64,000 bases of DNA from Gnetum montanum. Lineage: Eukaryota; Streptophyta; Gnetopsida; Gnetales; Gnetaceae. The notes under the pieces were generated by a model. It was not told where the DNA came from. It did no database searches and saw nothing but the letters and a program-made list of their open reading frames with translations. The DNA is taken from assembly GCA_015680685.1 (NCBI GenBank), contig MNCI01011492.1:1-64000 (forward strand), written 5' to 3'. Position 1 is the first letter of the stretch, and every line of letters starts with the position of its first letter. Position numbers and translations under genes: made by a program. Below are positions 1-10,009 of this stretch, piece after piece.

Positions 1-645
1 ACGCACGTGCTCGAAGTAGTCGTACTAAGGCACTTAACTAGGAGAAAAGGGTTAAGAGAATCTAAGCTAGCCTAAGTGCGATGAGCAGCCAATTCCTTGA
101 CTAACCGTACACATCTTGGTGCACGACTACCACTGGGATTACTAAGCGTAGATCCTGGATATGCCACTGGGTTACCAAGTAGTCACACTAGATGCTTGTA
201 ATCAAGTCATACTCATATCGCGTTGTGATGAGCAGCCGATCCCTTGACTAACTGTACACATCCTTAGATGCTTGTAATCAAGTCGTACTCATACCGCATT
301 CTAGGAGTTTAAGGGTGAGAGAGAAAATAATAAATAAAATCCTATTCCATGCACTGCAAGGTTTATCTAGGAAGTTTGTCATTATTTCCATACACAACTT
401 GTGTTCAGGTACAATGTTGCTCGAATAAATATCCATTCACTTTAAGACTCCTACTGCGGGCACATGGAAAATATTCTATCTCTAGAGTGATCAAACTACC
501 GTAGTTTCCCTACTTGTAACTCAGGATGGGGAAACAAGGGAGAGCCACCTCTTATTTATAGATATGGTAGCAGATTGTGATATCATGTACATGATATCGT
601 AGGAGACGACATGATATCACGGCTCATGCGAATCGTGTCTCATCA
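1..645 (-). repeat. Partial LTR, Athila/Tat-like subfamily A
   Basis: This is the reverse complement of the LTR at 58301-59096; shared blocks include the 'gtaatcaagt(c)..actcat' segment, the polyadenylation-like ctcgaataaa stretch and the TATA/palindrome promoter zone. The 5' LTR terminus (TGATGAGAC on the minus strand) is at 645; the 3' end is cut off by the window edge. Beyond 645 there is no polypurine tract, so this is either a 5' LTR with flanking DNA or a solo LTR, not a 3' LTR. A minus-strand TATA-like box lies near 551-562. A segment is duplicated inside the LTR: 83-121 resembles 225-265, and 190-215 resembles 266-291. Confidence 0.85.
579..598. promoter_or_regulatory. Perfect 20-bp palindrome in LTR U3
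   Basis: GATATCATGTACATGATATC reads the same on both strands. It lies about 20 bp upstream (in element sense) of the TATA-like box, and a further half-site, catgatatca, follows at 610-618. In the related LTR at 58301 the same zone holds two direct CGCGATATCA copies (58323-58332, 58337-58346). A promoter or enhancer element is an inference from position. Confidence 0.6.
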
Positions 646-1825
646 CCTACCATTAGTGTGGCCTTTGAATCACTTACATCATCATTGTTGCTTTAGCACT
701 TTCACTAGCTTCTTAAGCACTTGCAACTGGTTCAAAATTTGACACACTTATAGCATATTCACATCTAGCATTTGATTTTCATTTCATGTTTTGTGGTTTT
801 CTTATCTCCTTAGAGTTGTATTTGCAAGATGAAGCCCTAGAGGCGGTTATGCAAAGGTGCATCTCATTACAGTGAAAAGTTGCCACATCACTCCAATGTG
901 CATGATTAGATAGCTAAGCCTCTTAAGAGTGCACATCCTCCTCATCCTGTTACAACCTATGCAGATCCACTCATATCCCATTACCCTCTATGTTCTCCAC
1001 ATAGAAAACATGGTAAACCCTCTTATGCATACACACTGTAACACACATGGCACCTTTCTTCACGTTCAACTATAGAACCCAAGGGGAATGTAACATAACT
1101 TGTTCCATGGGAAGCCTCTGTTGACTAGTCAAAGTTCAAGTAGATGTAATGTAGCTTATCCTAGGAAGGAAACACCTATCCTATAGACAGGATGTAGTTG
1201 CATCAAAGCAGAGCCTATTAGATGTCATGCAGTCCACTCAATGGCCAACACCTTGCAACTAGCATTTAGCAATGTACAAAACCAAACATAGGTTCACCCC
1301 ATAGAAAAAAGCAGGAAATAAAGAGAATAGGAAAAAGCACATCCCCAAGCAATCTAAGCAGTGCTGTGATTTTACAACTTGCCTAACCTTGAATCCACCT
1401 TGACTCTCTCATGAGTACTCTGATGAGAGATCAATGTTTTCAAGGGCAAGCCACCCTAGTACCATAGTTACTGTTAGCCATGCTGACTTTGCATGTTACA
1501 TTATGACATCCTATTTGCATCCCATCTTCCTATTTGCATTTCATCTCCCTAGTGCATTACGTACACCTTTCGCTGCCAAGCATACCACTATCTCCACAAC
1601 ACTCTTAAGCACGGTGCAGTGACAATTAACCATGCATGGATGAGCAATGTTGGTGTCATGCCTATTGTTGTGTTTCACAAGTTCTTTATCGATGTCTCTC
1701 AGCCACTCCTCTAAACATCAACAAAGAGGGACCAATGAAACACCACAAAAATTTAGGCTACTGCTTCAAAATTACAAATTTTTCAAAGTGTCAAAACAAT
1801 GACACTTTTCACAAATTTTTCTAAG
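646..1825. other. No recognisable gene or element
   Basis: AT-rich sequence flanking the subfamily A LTR. The open frames at 1434-1622 and 1636-1824 are short, have no recognisable motif and show nothing distinguishing them from chance. The sequence just outside the LTR lacks a polypurine tract, so it may be older host or repeat DNA. Confidence 0.4.
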
Positions 1826-2460
1826 TGTTGAGACTATGCTCTCCACTACCAAGACTACTCTCGAAAGCGTAGTCAGCATAGTCAACACACAATAGCTAGT
1901 TTTGCAATATTTTTTCAAAGTGTTAGAATAATGACACTTGCTACAATTTTTTTCTAAGTGCCAAGACTATGCTCTCCACTAATGAGACTATGCTCTAAAG
2001 CATTGTCAGTGTAGTTAGCATGAAAACACAAGTTTTGGCATATTTTTTTCTCTAACTATTGGGACTATGCTCTGTAGTGTAGTCAAGTGTAGATAGTTTG
2101 GAAGCTTAATTTTTGCAAGATTTTTCTAATTGTTAGGACTACACCCTCCAATACCGAGACTATGCTTTAGAGCATAGTTAGTGTAGTCAGCATGGAAGCA
2201 TAGTGTTTACAAAAATTTTCTAACTATTGGGACTATGCTCCTAACTATGCTCTAAAGCATAGTCATCTTGGAAGCTAGATTTTGCAGGATTTTCTCTAAG
2301 TGTTATGACTACGCTCACCCCCAGTTGGGAGTGTAGTCAGCCTCCCCTAGAGTGTAGTTATCACTTAGCCACATTTTTCCAATCTTTGCAAGATGTTTTC
2401 TAAGTAGAGGACTACACTCTCATCCAATCTAGAGCATAGTCAAGTGTAGATAGCAGGAAT
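1826..2460. repeat. Degenerate tandem array with palindromic core
   Basis: About seven to eight degenerate units of roughly 75-100 bp, each opening with a motif like 'tgttgggactatgctct' and ending in a T-rich 'ttttgcaagattttctaag' stretch. Unit starts by eye: 1826, 1921, 1959, 2057, 2131, 2225, 2302 and 2406. Within units, gactatgct and agcatagtc face each other across a few bases and form near-perfect palindromes, such as gactatgctctaaagcat followed by tgtc at 2009-2030. No ORF crosses the array. Similar arrays are known in untranslated regions of Tat/Ogre-type elements, but no such element is demonstrable here. Confidence 0.75.
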
Positions 2461-3589
2461 AGCCTCCAAAGGTCTTCACAACATAACACTGGTAGTCCAC
2501 TTAGCTCAAACACACCATCAGAAAGCATTTGCATTCTTTTGCACTTCCCTTTATCCCCTTTTCTATAACTACACTCATCCCCACTTCCCATAGTGGAGAG
2601 CATAGTCTCCAAAATTTGCATTTTTGGTAGTTTTCATAGATACATTATAGTCCCCTAAGTAGTTGGGCAACATAGTCACAATCTCTTAGCCTTGAAGAGT
2701 CTGTCAGAGCACCATAGAGCATAACACGATTTGCTGCAATGGAAAGTGTAGTTAGGGTACAACATAGTCCCAACTACCTCACAATGTAGTCTCAACTACC
2801 ACATTGCCATGTGGTGCCCAATCTGCATTTCATAACAACCCTAACCCTATAAACACCCCTATGCTCTATGCTTTTTGGGTTGGTTGGCATTTTCATTGGT
2901 TAGCATTTTCATTTGGCATCTTACATTTTGGCATTTGACATTTGGGCAAATGAGACCCGGGGGCTTCAACCACCATAGAGAGGTAGAGTTGCATTCCACA
3001 GCCCACTATAGCCCTACAAGATACCACACAGTACATCCCAGCAACCACGAACACCACAGTGATTGCCAAACTTCATGACCTAAAACCGCTGAGACTATGA
3101 CTACACTCTCCACTATGCCTATTATACACCATGTACCTTTTGAACCCTTTTGGAGTTAACTACACTCAACCCCATTTGGGATGCTGTTCTATTTTTCTCT
3201 CCTACATTTTTGACATTTTCTCTCCGTTTTTTGAATTTTGAACATGTGGTCATGTCAAGAGTATGCTCAGGTAGCAATCTATTATAGGTTGGCACCCCCA
3301 TATGCATTGAAACCCTTAACTACACTCACTCTCATTTGTGACTATGCTCTACACTTAGCACTACAAACATTACTTAAACACTTAGCATTGTTTATGTTTG
3401 TATTTTTCCGAACCATGCACCCCCAGTTGCATCCACTACCCTGACTGTAACTGGCAAAGTGCCTATCTAATCAACAAGATCATTTAGGACACCCCATCTT
3501 TTCTTCCAGCAGGTACTCGCATGGATTTGAGGTTAGGCTATGCATCTATTAACCCCTTGGTGATTCCATCCACTAATGTTTTTAGTTGT
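2461..3589. repeat. Scattered remnants of the same repeat
   Basis: The actatgctc / actacactc / gtgtagtc motifs continue sparsely (for example 2569-2600, 2740-2795, 3090-3120, 3160-3170, 3310-3355) without regular spacing. They suggest a decayed extension of the upstream array. Short open frames here (2875-3078, 3238-3444) have no recognisable protein motif. The homology to a reverse transcriptase begins abruptly near 3590. Confidence 0.5.
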
Positions 3590-4440
3590 TATAGGAGATT
3601 AAACCTAGAATTGAAGAAAATCATTAAAGAGGAGATTGAGCAACAAGGCAAGGTTCATCTACCACATTGCATATAGTGAGTGGATCAATCCATTCATGAT
3701 AGTACCAAAGAGAGGTGGTAAATGATGGCTTTGTATTGACTTTAGGCTATTAAACATGGCAACATTCAAAGATAATTTTCTATTTCCATTCATTGATCAG
3801 GTGTTGGACACCATATCTAGGCATTACTATTATGGTTTTCTGGATGGTTATAATGGCTATGACCAAATCCATATTACACTAAAAGACTAGGCTAAAACAA
3901 CATTCATGAGTCCCTGGGGAACCTTTGCAAATTGCAAGATGCCTTTTGGTTTGTTCAATGCTCTTATCACTTTCTAACATTAGATCTTAGGCATCTTTTA
4001 GTAGCAAATTAGTAGTAGAGTGGAAGTCTTCATGGATGACTTCTTCACTTACAACACTATGTTCGAGCAAGCCTTGAACTGCCTTGAGCAAGTACTCAAA
4101 ATATGTGTGGAAATAAACCTACGGATCAATTAGCAAAAGAGCCATTTGATAGTCCAAGGACACATTATTTTAGGGTACAAAATTTTGTAGGCAGGGATCA
4201 TCGTAGACCCCAAAAGATAAGGATCATCTAAGAAATCACCCATCAACTAGAAACTATTAAAGATGTTCGATCATTCCTTGGACACACTAGTTACTATCGA
4301 CGATTCATAGAGAATTTCTCTAAGATCTCAAAGCTATTGGTCAAGCTAAAAAGGAAATATGCTCCATTCATTAAGACTAAGAAATGTGAAAATGCATTCC
4401 AAATCCTTAACTAAAAGCTTGTAGAGACTCCAATTCTACA
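3590..4440 (+). pseudogene. E1 reverse transcriptase (decayed)
   Basis: Ty3/gypsy RT that would copy element RNA into DNA. Seen across shifted frames: RRLNLELKKIIKEEIEQ at the N-terminus, NPFMIVPKRGGK, CIDFRLLN, the signature GFLDGYNGYDQIHITL near 3838-3880, MPFGLFNA near 3940, and the catalytic box VEVFMDDFFTYN near 4020-4055, with both active-site aspartates kept. The thumb and connection follow (VDPK near 4206, then FxGHTSYYRRFIENFSK near 4270-4325). In-frame stops occur throughout. The upstream part of pol and all of gag are missing, so the left edge is a truncation point. Confidence 0.9.
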
Positions 4441-4835
4441 AGCACCTAACTAGTCTAGATTGTTCCATATAATGATAGATGTATCCAATTATGCCTTGGA
4501 AGCCATGCTTATGTAATTGGATGATAAGAAACATCCATATTACATTCAGTGCCCAAGTCAAAGCATTTTGGGTGCACAACTAAACTACACCATCATAAAA
4601 AAAGAATTGATGGCAGTGGTTTTTGCTCTAGAGAAGTTCAAGCACTATGTGCTTCAATACAAAGTGTTTGTATACATGGATCACAGTGCCATCCACTTAC
4701 TCATGAATAAGCCAATGGTAAACCCTCATGTCATATGGTGTCTAGTGATCTTACAAGGATTTGATCTTATGATGGTAGATTGAAAGGGGATTAAGAATGT
4801 GATCCTTGAACACTTGTCTCGATTATGATGGGAGA
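4441..4835 (+). pseudogene. E1 RNase H (decayed)
   Basis: RNase H of the gypsy type, which removes RNA from the RNA-DNA hybrid. Readable parts: FHIMIDVSNYALEAML near 4463 (first acidic residue kept), LNYTIIKKELMAVVFALEKF at 4579-4640 (catalytic glutamate), VFVYMDHSAIHLLMNKP near 4666-4714 (next aspartate), and a C-terminal MMVD-stop-KGIKNVILEHLSRL. A frame of 88 codons stays open at 4517-4783, the longest intact part of this pol. The stop after MMVD replaces a residue that is R in intact relatives. Confidence 0.9.
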
Positions 4836-6228
4836 ACAAAGAGGAGGAAAGCCCACTATTTGATTAGTTTTCTAATGAACTCCTCTTTGCTAGGGCTATA
4901 ACTAAACAATTGTCCACTAAACCTAAATGGTAAAATGTCATTCTCACCTATCTTCTCACTCAAGAGATGCCATAAGGGTTGGACCATTGGAAGAAACAAT
5001 AGTTTCTTCAATAGGTGAAACACTTCATGGAGATCAATGGGCATCTCTACAAGGTGTGTGTCGATGGCCTAGTTCATTGGTGTGTCCCTGATGCTAATCA
5101 ATTGCACATACTTCATGATGCTCATGAGGGTCCTTGTGGGGGCCACTATGTTTGGAGACACACAACCATTAAGATCCTAATGGCAAGATGTTATTAGCCA
5201 ATAATTTTCAAGGATGCTAACTAATGAGATGGCAAGATGTTATTAGTGAATACTCTTGTGAATGTTACTAATGAGATGGTGGAATAACTACTCGAATGGA
5301 AGAACCTCAGTAGTGGATTCAACCACTGAAACCCTTTGACATCTAGGGAATTGACTTCATGGATCCCATCATGCCCATGTCAAATGGAAAGGTGTACATC
5401 ATAGTCATTGTTGACTATTGTACCAAATGGATAGAAGTAGTAGCCGTCACAAACTATGCATCTTTTATTACTAGTCAATTTGTACCATAGAATGTTGTAA
5501 ATATTTTTGGTATGCCATGTGCATTAATTTCTAATAATAGAATCCACTTTATAAGAACTACCTTTCATAAGCTCATACAGTACTTGGGGATTGAGCATAA
5601 ATTAATAACACCTTATCCTCCCTAAGACAATGGTCTAGTTGAGGTTATAAATAAGGAAATCACTAAGATCTTAATAAGAATAGTTAGCAAATATAGGAGA
5701 GACTAGAGCACAAAACTCAACAATGCCCTTTGGGCCTACTTCTTAACATGGAAACTCCCTATAGGCTAGTCTCCCTATGAGCTAATGTATAGAAAATTAC
5801 CAACTCTACCTATTCAATCTGAGCTTCGTACACTGTCAATAGCCTATGAACTTGACCTTGACTTAATTCTAGCACAAAAATAAAGATTAATGAATCTCAA
5901 CCTATTAAATGAGAACTGATTGGTAGCCCTTTCATCTAACAAGTTGCATAAGGAATTTAACAAAAAGTGCTATGACCTTAGAATTAGGAAAGTCAAATTT
6001 CAACTAGGAGATAAGGTTCTCTACTAGAATCCCACACATGTACCTCAATGAACTAAGTTCCAAACATTATGGGAAGGGCCTTACATCATTTATGAAACTT
6101 TTTCTTCTAGGAAAATGATGATCTACAAACTTGAGATCCCATATAAGAAAAAACTTATCAACATACAATAAATCAAACCTTTCCATAAGATTAAGCAAGC
6201 CAATGCAAAAAAATGGCTCATTAGATGA
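4836..6228 (+). pseudogene. E1 integrase, first copy (decayed)
   Basis: Integrase that would join element DNA to the genome. An N-terminal linker (HFMEINGHLYKVCVDGLVHW, 5015-5080) leads into the zinc-binding zone (LHILHDAHEGPCGGHY), which is scrambled near 5180-5260 by a small duplication of 'gatggcaagatgttatta'. The core follows: IVIVDYCTKWIEVVAV near 5401-5445 with the first catalytic Asp, ALISNNRIHF near 5521 where the second Asp is now Asn, and the glutamate helix NGLVEVINKEITKIL near 5629-5675. The C-terminal domain reads KVKFQLGDKVLY and LWEGPYIIYE. Several stops are present. The copy ends where a second RNase H tail begins. Confidence 0.88.
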
Positions 6229-7790
6229 ACATAGTTCAAGTACTCTATGCTTGGATATAAAGTGTTTGTGCACACTAACCATAGTGCCATCTTCCTCCTA
6301 ATGAACAAGCCAACTATAAGCCCCTGTATCATATGGTGGTTGATGATCTTGTAGAAATTTGATCTTATGATGATAGATTGAAAGGGGACTAAGAATCTGG
6401 TTACTAATCACTTATCTTGGTTATGATGGAATAACAAAGATGAGGATAGCCCACTCTCTAACCAATTTCTTGATGAACTCCTCTTTGCTAGTGCAATAAA
6501 TGAATGAGTGCCTAAAAAACCAAAATGGTATGATGGTATCCTCACTTATCTTAGTACTCAGAATATGCCACAAGATTTGGACCACAAAAGAGACAATAGT
6601 TTCTTCATCAGGTCAAACACTTCATGAAAATCAATGGACATCTTTACAAGGCATGCGTTGATGGCCTAGTTCATTAGTATGTACCTAATGCTAATCAACT
6701 ATGTGTTATCCAAGATATGCACAAGGGTCCTTATAGGGGCCACTATTTTGGGACATACATAGCTATTAAGATCCTAATGGCATGGTATTATTGGCCAAAC
6801 CATCTTTAGGCACACCCACCAATTTGTCCACTCTTGTGAACATTGTTAATGAGATGGTGGAATGAACACACAAATGGAGGGACCTCAATAGTGGATTTAA
6901 CTACTAGAATCCTTCAACATATGGAGCATTAACTTCATGGTTCCCATCACACCCATGTCAAATGAAAAGGCATATATAATTATCACCATTTCTTATTGCA
7001 CAAAATGGGAAGAAGCAACAACCATCATTGATTGTACATCATCCATTGCTTTGTGGTTTGTACAACAAAATGTTGTGAATAGGTTTGGGGTGCCATGTGC
7101 ACTGATTTCTTACAACATAATTCATTTTATAGGTGTTACTTTTCATAATCCTATGTAATGCATGGGGGTTGAACATAAATTAACAACACCCTACCACCCC
7201 TTGGACAATGGTCAAGAAAAAGTTACTAATAGGAAGATCACAAAGATCCTAACAAGAACTATTAGCAAATATAGGAGACACTGGAGCATAAAATTAAGAC
7301 CTCTGAGCATATTGCTTAGCATGGAAACTTCCTATAGGCCACTCCCCCTATGAGCTAGTGTATGAAGAACTACCAACTCTACCTATCCAATTCGAGCTCC
7401 ATATACTTTCAACAACCTATGACCTGGACCTTGATCTTAGCCTAGCAAAAAAAGAAAGATTAATCAACTTGAATGTGCTAGATGAAAATCTATTGGTAGC
7501 CCTATCCTTAAATGACGTGCATAATGCATTCAACAAAAAGTGTCATGACTTTAGAATACAGAAATAGAAATTTCAACTACAAGATAAGGTTCTCTACTAG
7601 AACCCCACACATGTACCTCAACGAACTCAGTTCTAGACATTATGAGAAGGGTCTTACATCATTTATGAAACCTTTCCTTCTAGGGCCATGTTGATCTACA
7701 AACCTTAGAGCCCAAACAAAAAGCAACTAGTCAACATGTAACAAGTCAAACCTTTCCATGAATCCATGCAAGCTAGTGGAAGTAACGCCT
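6229..7790 (+). pseudogene. E1 RNase H tail plus integrase, second copy (decayed)
   Basis: From about 6229 the sequence returns to RNase H: MLGYKVFVHTNHSAIFLLMN near 6247, then a second full integrase. Recognisable parts are IITISYCTKWEEATTI (6970-7020), ALISYNIIHF (7100), GVEHKLTTPYHPLDNGQEKV (7165-7220) and DLDLDLSLAKKERLINLN (7418-7470). The offset to the first copy is close to 1.6 kb (aaagtgttt at 4661 and 6259). The two copies are clearly diverged at many positions, so either the duplication is old or two different elements recombined. The catalytic Asp of the first core strand is replaced by Ser (SYCTKW). Confidence 0.88.
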
Positions 7791-9990
7791 CAAAAAATGG
7801 ACAACCATGCTCAATTTTTCAAATCTTCTCCTTCCAAATTAGTCATGGGGGAGATGGCCATCCATGCTAATCATATACATGGCTCCTTAGTTTTTCTATT
7901 TATTTGTTGTTTTTACACATTTTTGTTTTTGTTTTTTATAAATTTTTTATTTTATACCCTTGTATATCTTAAAATTTTTTCCTATTTTACACCATTTTTT
8001 ATTATACATCATTGTTAGTACATTGAAATTTTTATTAAATATTTAACACTTTCGTATATATTTTACCTTATTTTAGTGTGATTTTCTAATTTTTGTTAAT
8101 AAACATGCTCTGTGCCAACAAGACAGAGTGGTGCTGTAGCTATTGCTAATGGTGGTTTGTGCTTAATGTTTTTGTTTACTAATCTCTACATTCTAATGTT
8201 AAATTTTTGTACCAATGGCTAAGACATGGTTTCCTTTTCATGAAACATGCAGTGAATCCACAACATCCACCCATCCAAAAAATTCTATGGTTTTTCTTAC
8301 TTTGGAAATATGAGGTTCCTTTCATTAAATAAATCGTTAATAAATTTGTGACCTTGGTGGTTTTCAGAATTAGGAAGGATTCAAAGGTTTGCATAGGGTG
8401 TAACTTCAAGGGGACTCAATACACTTTGTACTCTTCTGTTTACTTGGATGCATGTGTTTTCATGGATTTCTTACCATTCCATCTCAACTAATAATAGGAA
8501 GTTGAATAAGTTTTTTCACGATGTGGTTCCCATCAAAAAATTTCAAAAAAATGGTTAGAATTCAAAGCACAACCTTTATATAAATAAATGGGCTACACGC
8601 ACTAGTTATGAAACTAGAAAGATATGTTACCCATGCCTGAAGGTCCCCTATAACTAAGGCCCTCTCTCACTTTTAATTTTCTTTTCTTCTCTTTATAAAA
8701 TGATGGTTTTTATGTGGAACTACTTTTATGTCTCAAAGGGGTGGATCAGTCTTGCAGTGGCAATGCGGAGTCACTGAAAGTGATTGGTTTTGGTTTGGAC
8801 TAAGGATGGATCTTCTGAAGCCATTTAAACACAAATCCACAAGGGACCTTTTATAACCTCAATTTGGAACTCAATCCCACCTTCTCCATCATTCATCCAT
8901 GCTACCCATAACTCATCTCACTACCAGTGTTCATGTTCTTGTTCGACATCTTTGTGTGATGTACTTGAATTCTTTGGTAGAATCTTTGGGGTTTTAGTCC
9001 TTAACTTTCATAAACCATTAATTGCCTATGGGGCCCACAAATTCCCTAGGTTGAGGTTATGCAAGGTTAAACAAGACATATTCCTACTATGGGGAGGACC
9101 CACTTGCATATCTCTTGGTTGGCTTTGTTAAGCACCTCATCTTTAGGAATTATTATAATGAGAATTTTTCATGCACCCATCTTTTGCTTTCAACCATGTG
9201 CTTCTTTAAGAATTTTCTATAATTCATACATTCTTCATCAAATTTTTGAATTTTTGAGCTTCTAAAGATCCTCTTCAATGATTCTATCATATTCTTACCT
9301 TTTCTGGGACTTCATGGACCTTAAATTCATTCAAAAATTCTTTGTATTTTTTGAAATATTCAAGTTTGAAAATTTTGTTTATAGACCCCATAAACAGGAA
9401 CCCATCGATAGAGCCCATGCATATACACAGCCTCATTTATGTAATGCAAAAATCCTATATATATGCATGAATCCTTAGAAATTTTCACATATGCTCATAA
9501 ATGCCCAAGGAGTTTTTGTAGTTTTTAGAGCCCAAAACCTTCCAAAGCCCATAACTTCCTCACCATTTATCCAAATCACTCCATTCTTCAACCATGTAGC
9601 TCTTGGAAGTAATCTATTAGTTGTGGGGGCCATAAACATGCTATTTTTAATAGAACATTTTTTGAAATTTTTCTAACTCCTACAAAGGTTTAACTAACGA
9701 ATCAACATTAAAACATCAAATTACAAAAGTTAAACCTTTCCAACAAGATTCAGTGATACTTACAATAAAAAATTAATTAATTAAATAATCAATCTACCAT
9801 GGTCCAATAGTACCCAAGTGTAACTAATTAACAAGATAAGCTACCCAAATATTCAAAGTTACACAATATATTTACTAATTCACAAATGTGTTGTGACTAC
9901 AAATGGTACCACAAGGCAAACATACACAAGAAGGAGGACTATCTTAACCAAGGAAAGAATGGCCAAGAATGAGAAGGGACTAAGAACAAG
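7791..9990 (+). other. E1 post-pol spacer
   Basis: Noncoding-looking AT-rich spacer between integrase and the extra ORF. It begins with the purine-rich AGTCATGGGGGAG (7841-7853), which resembles the 3' polypurine tract of the family (58288-58300). The stretch 8130-8640 matches, in reverse orientation, E3 at about 37620-38130, and 9057-9350 and 9500-9760 also have counterparts in E3 and E2, so this is an inherited element part and not a random insertion. Confidence 0.75.
9057..9480 (+). pseudogene. Conserved reading frame in the E1 spacer
   Basis: A frame starting MQG at 9057 is open except for two stops up to about 9478 and aligns without gaps with the 103-codon minus-strand frame of E3 at 37051-37362 (shared: THLHI/IHLHI, RIFHxPIF, FVFF and IFKF). 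The product would be hydrophobic and aromatic, with no domain I recognise. DNA-level conservation of the spacer could explain the match; coding function is a weak inference. Confidence 0.3.
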
Positions 9991-10009
9991 CCTAAGAAGA
10001 ACCAATTAC

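Noticed and set aside
1826-2460. CRISPR array
   Set aside because: Units are degenerate with no constant spacer length, the setting is a plant nuclear genome and no cas genes exist.
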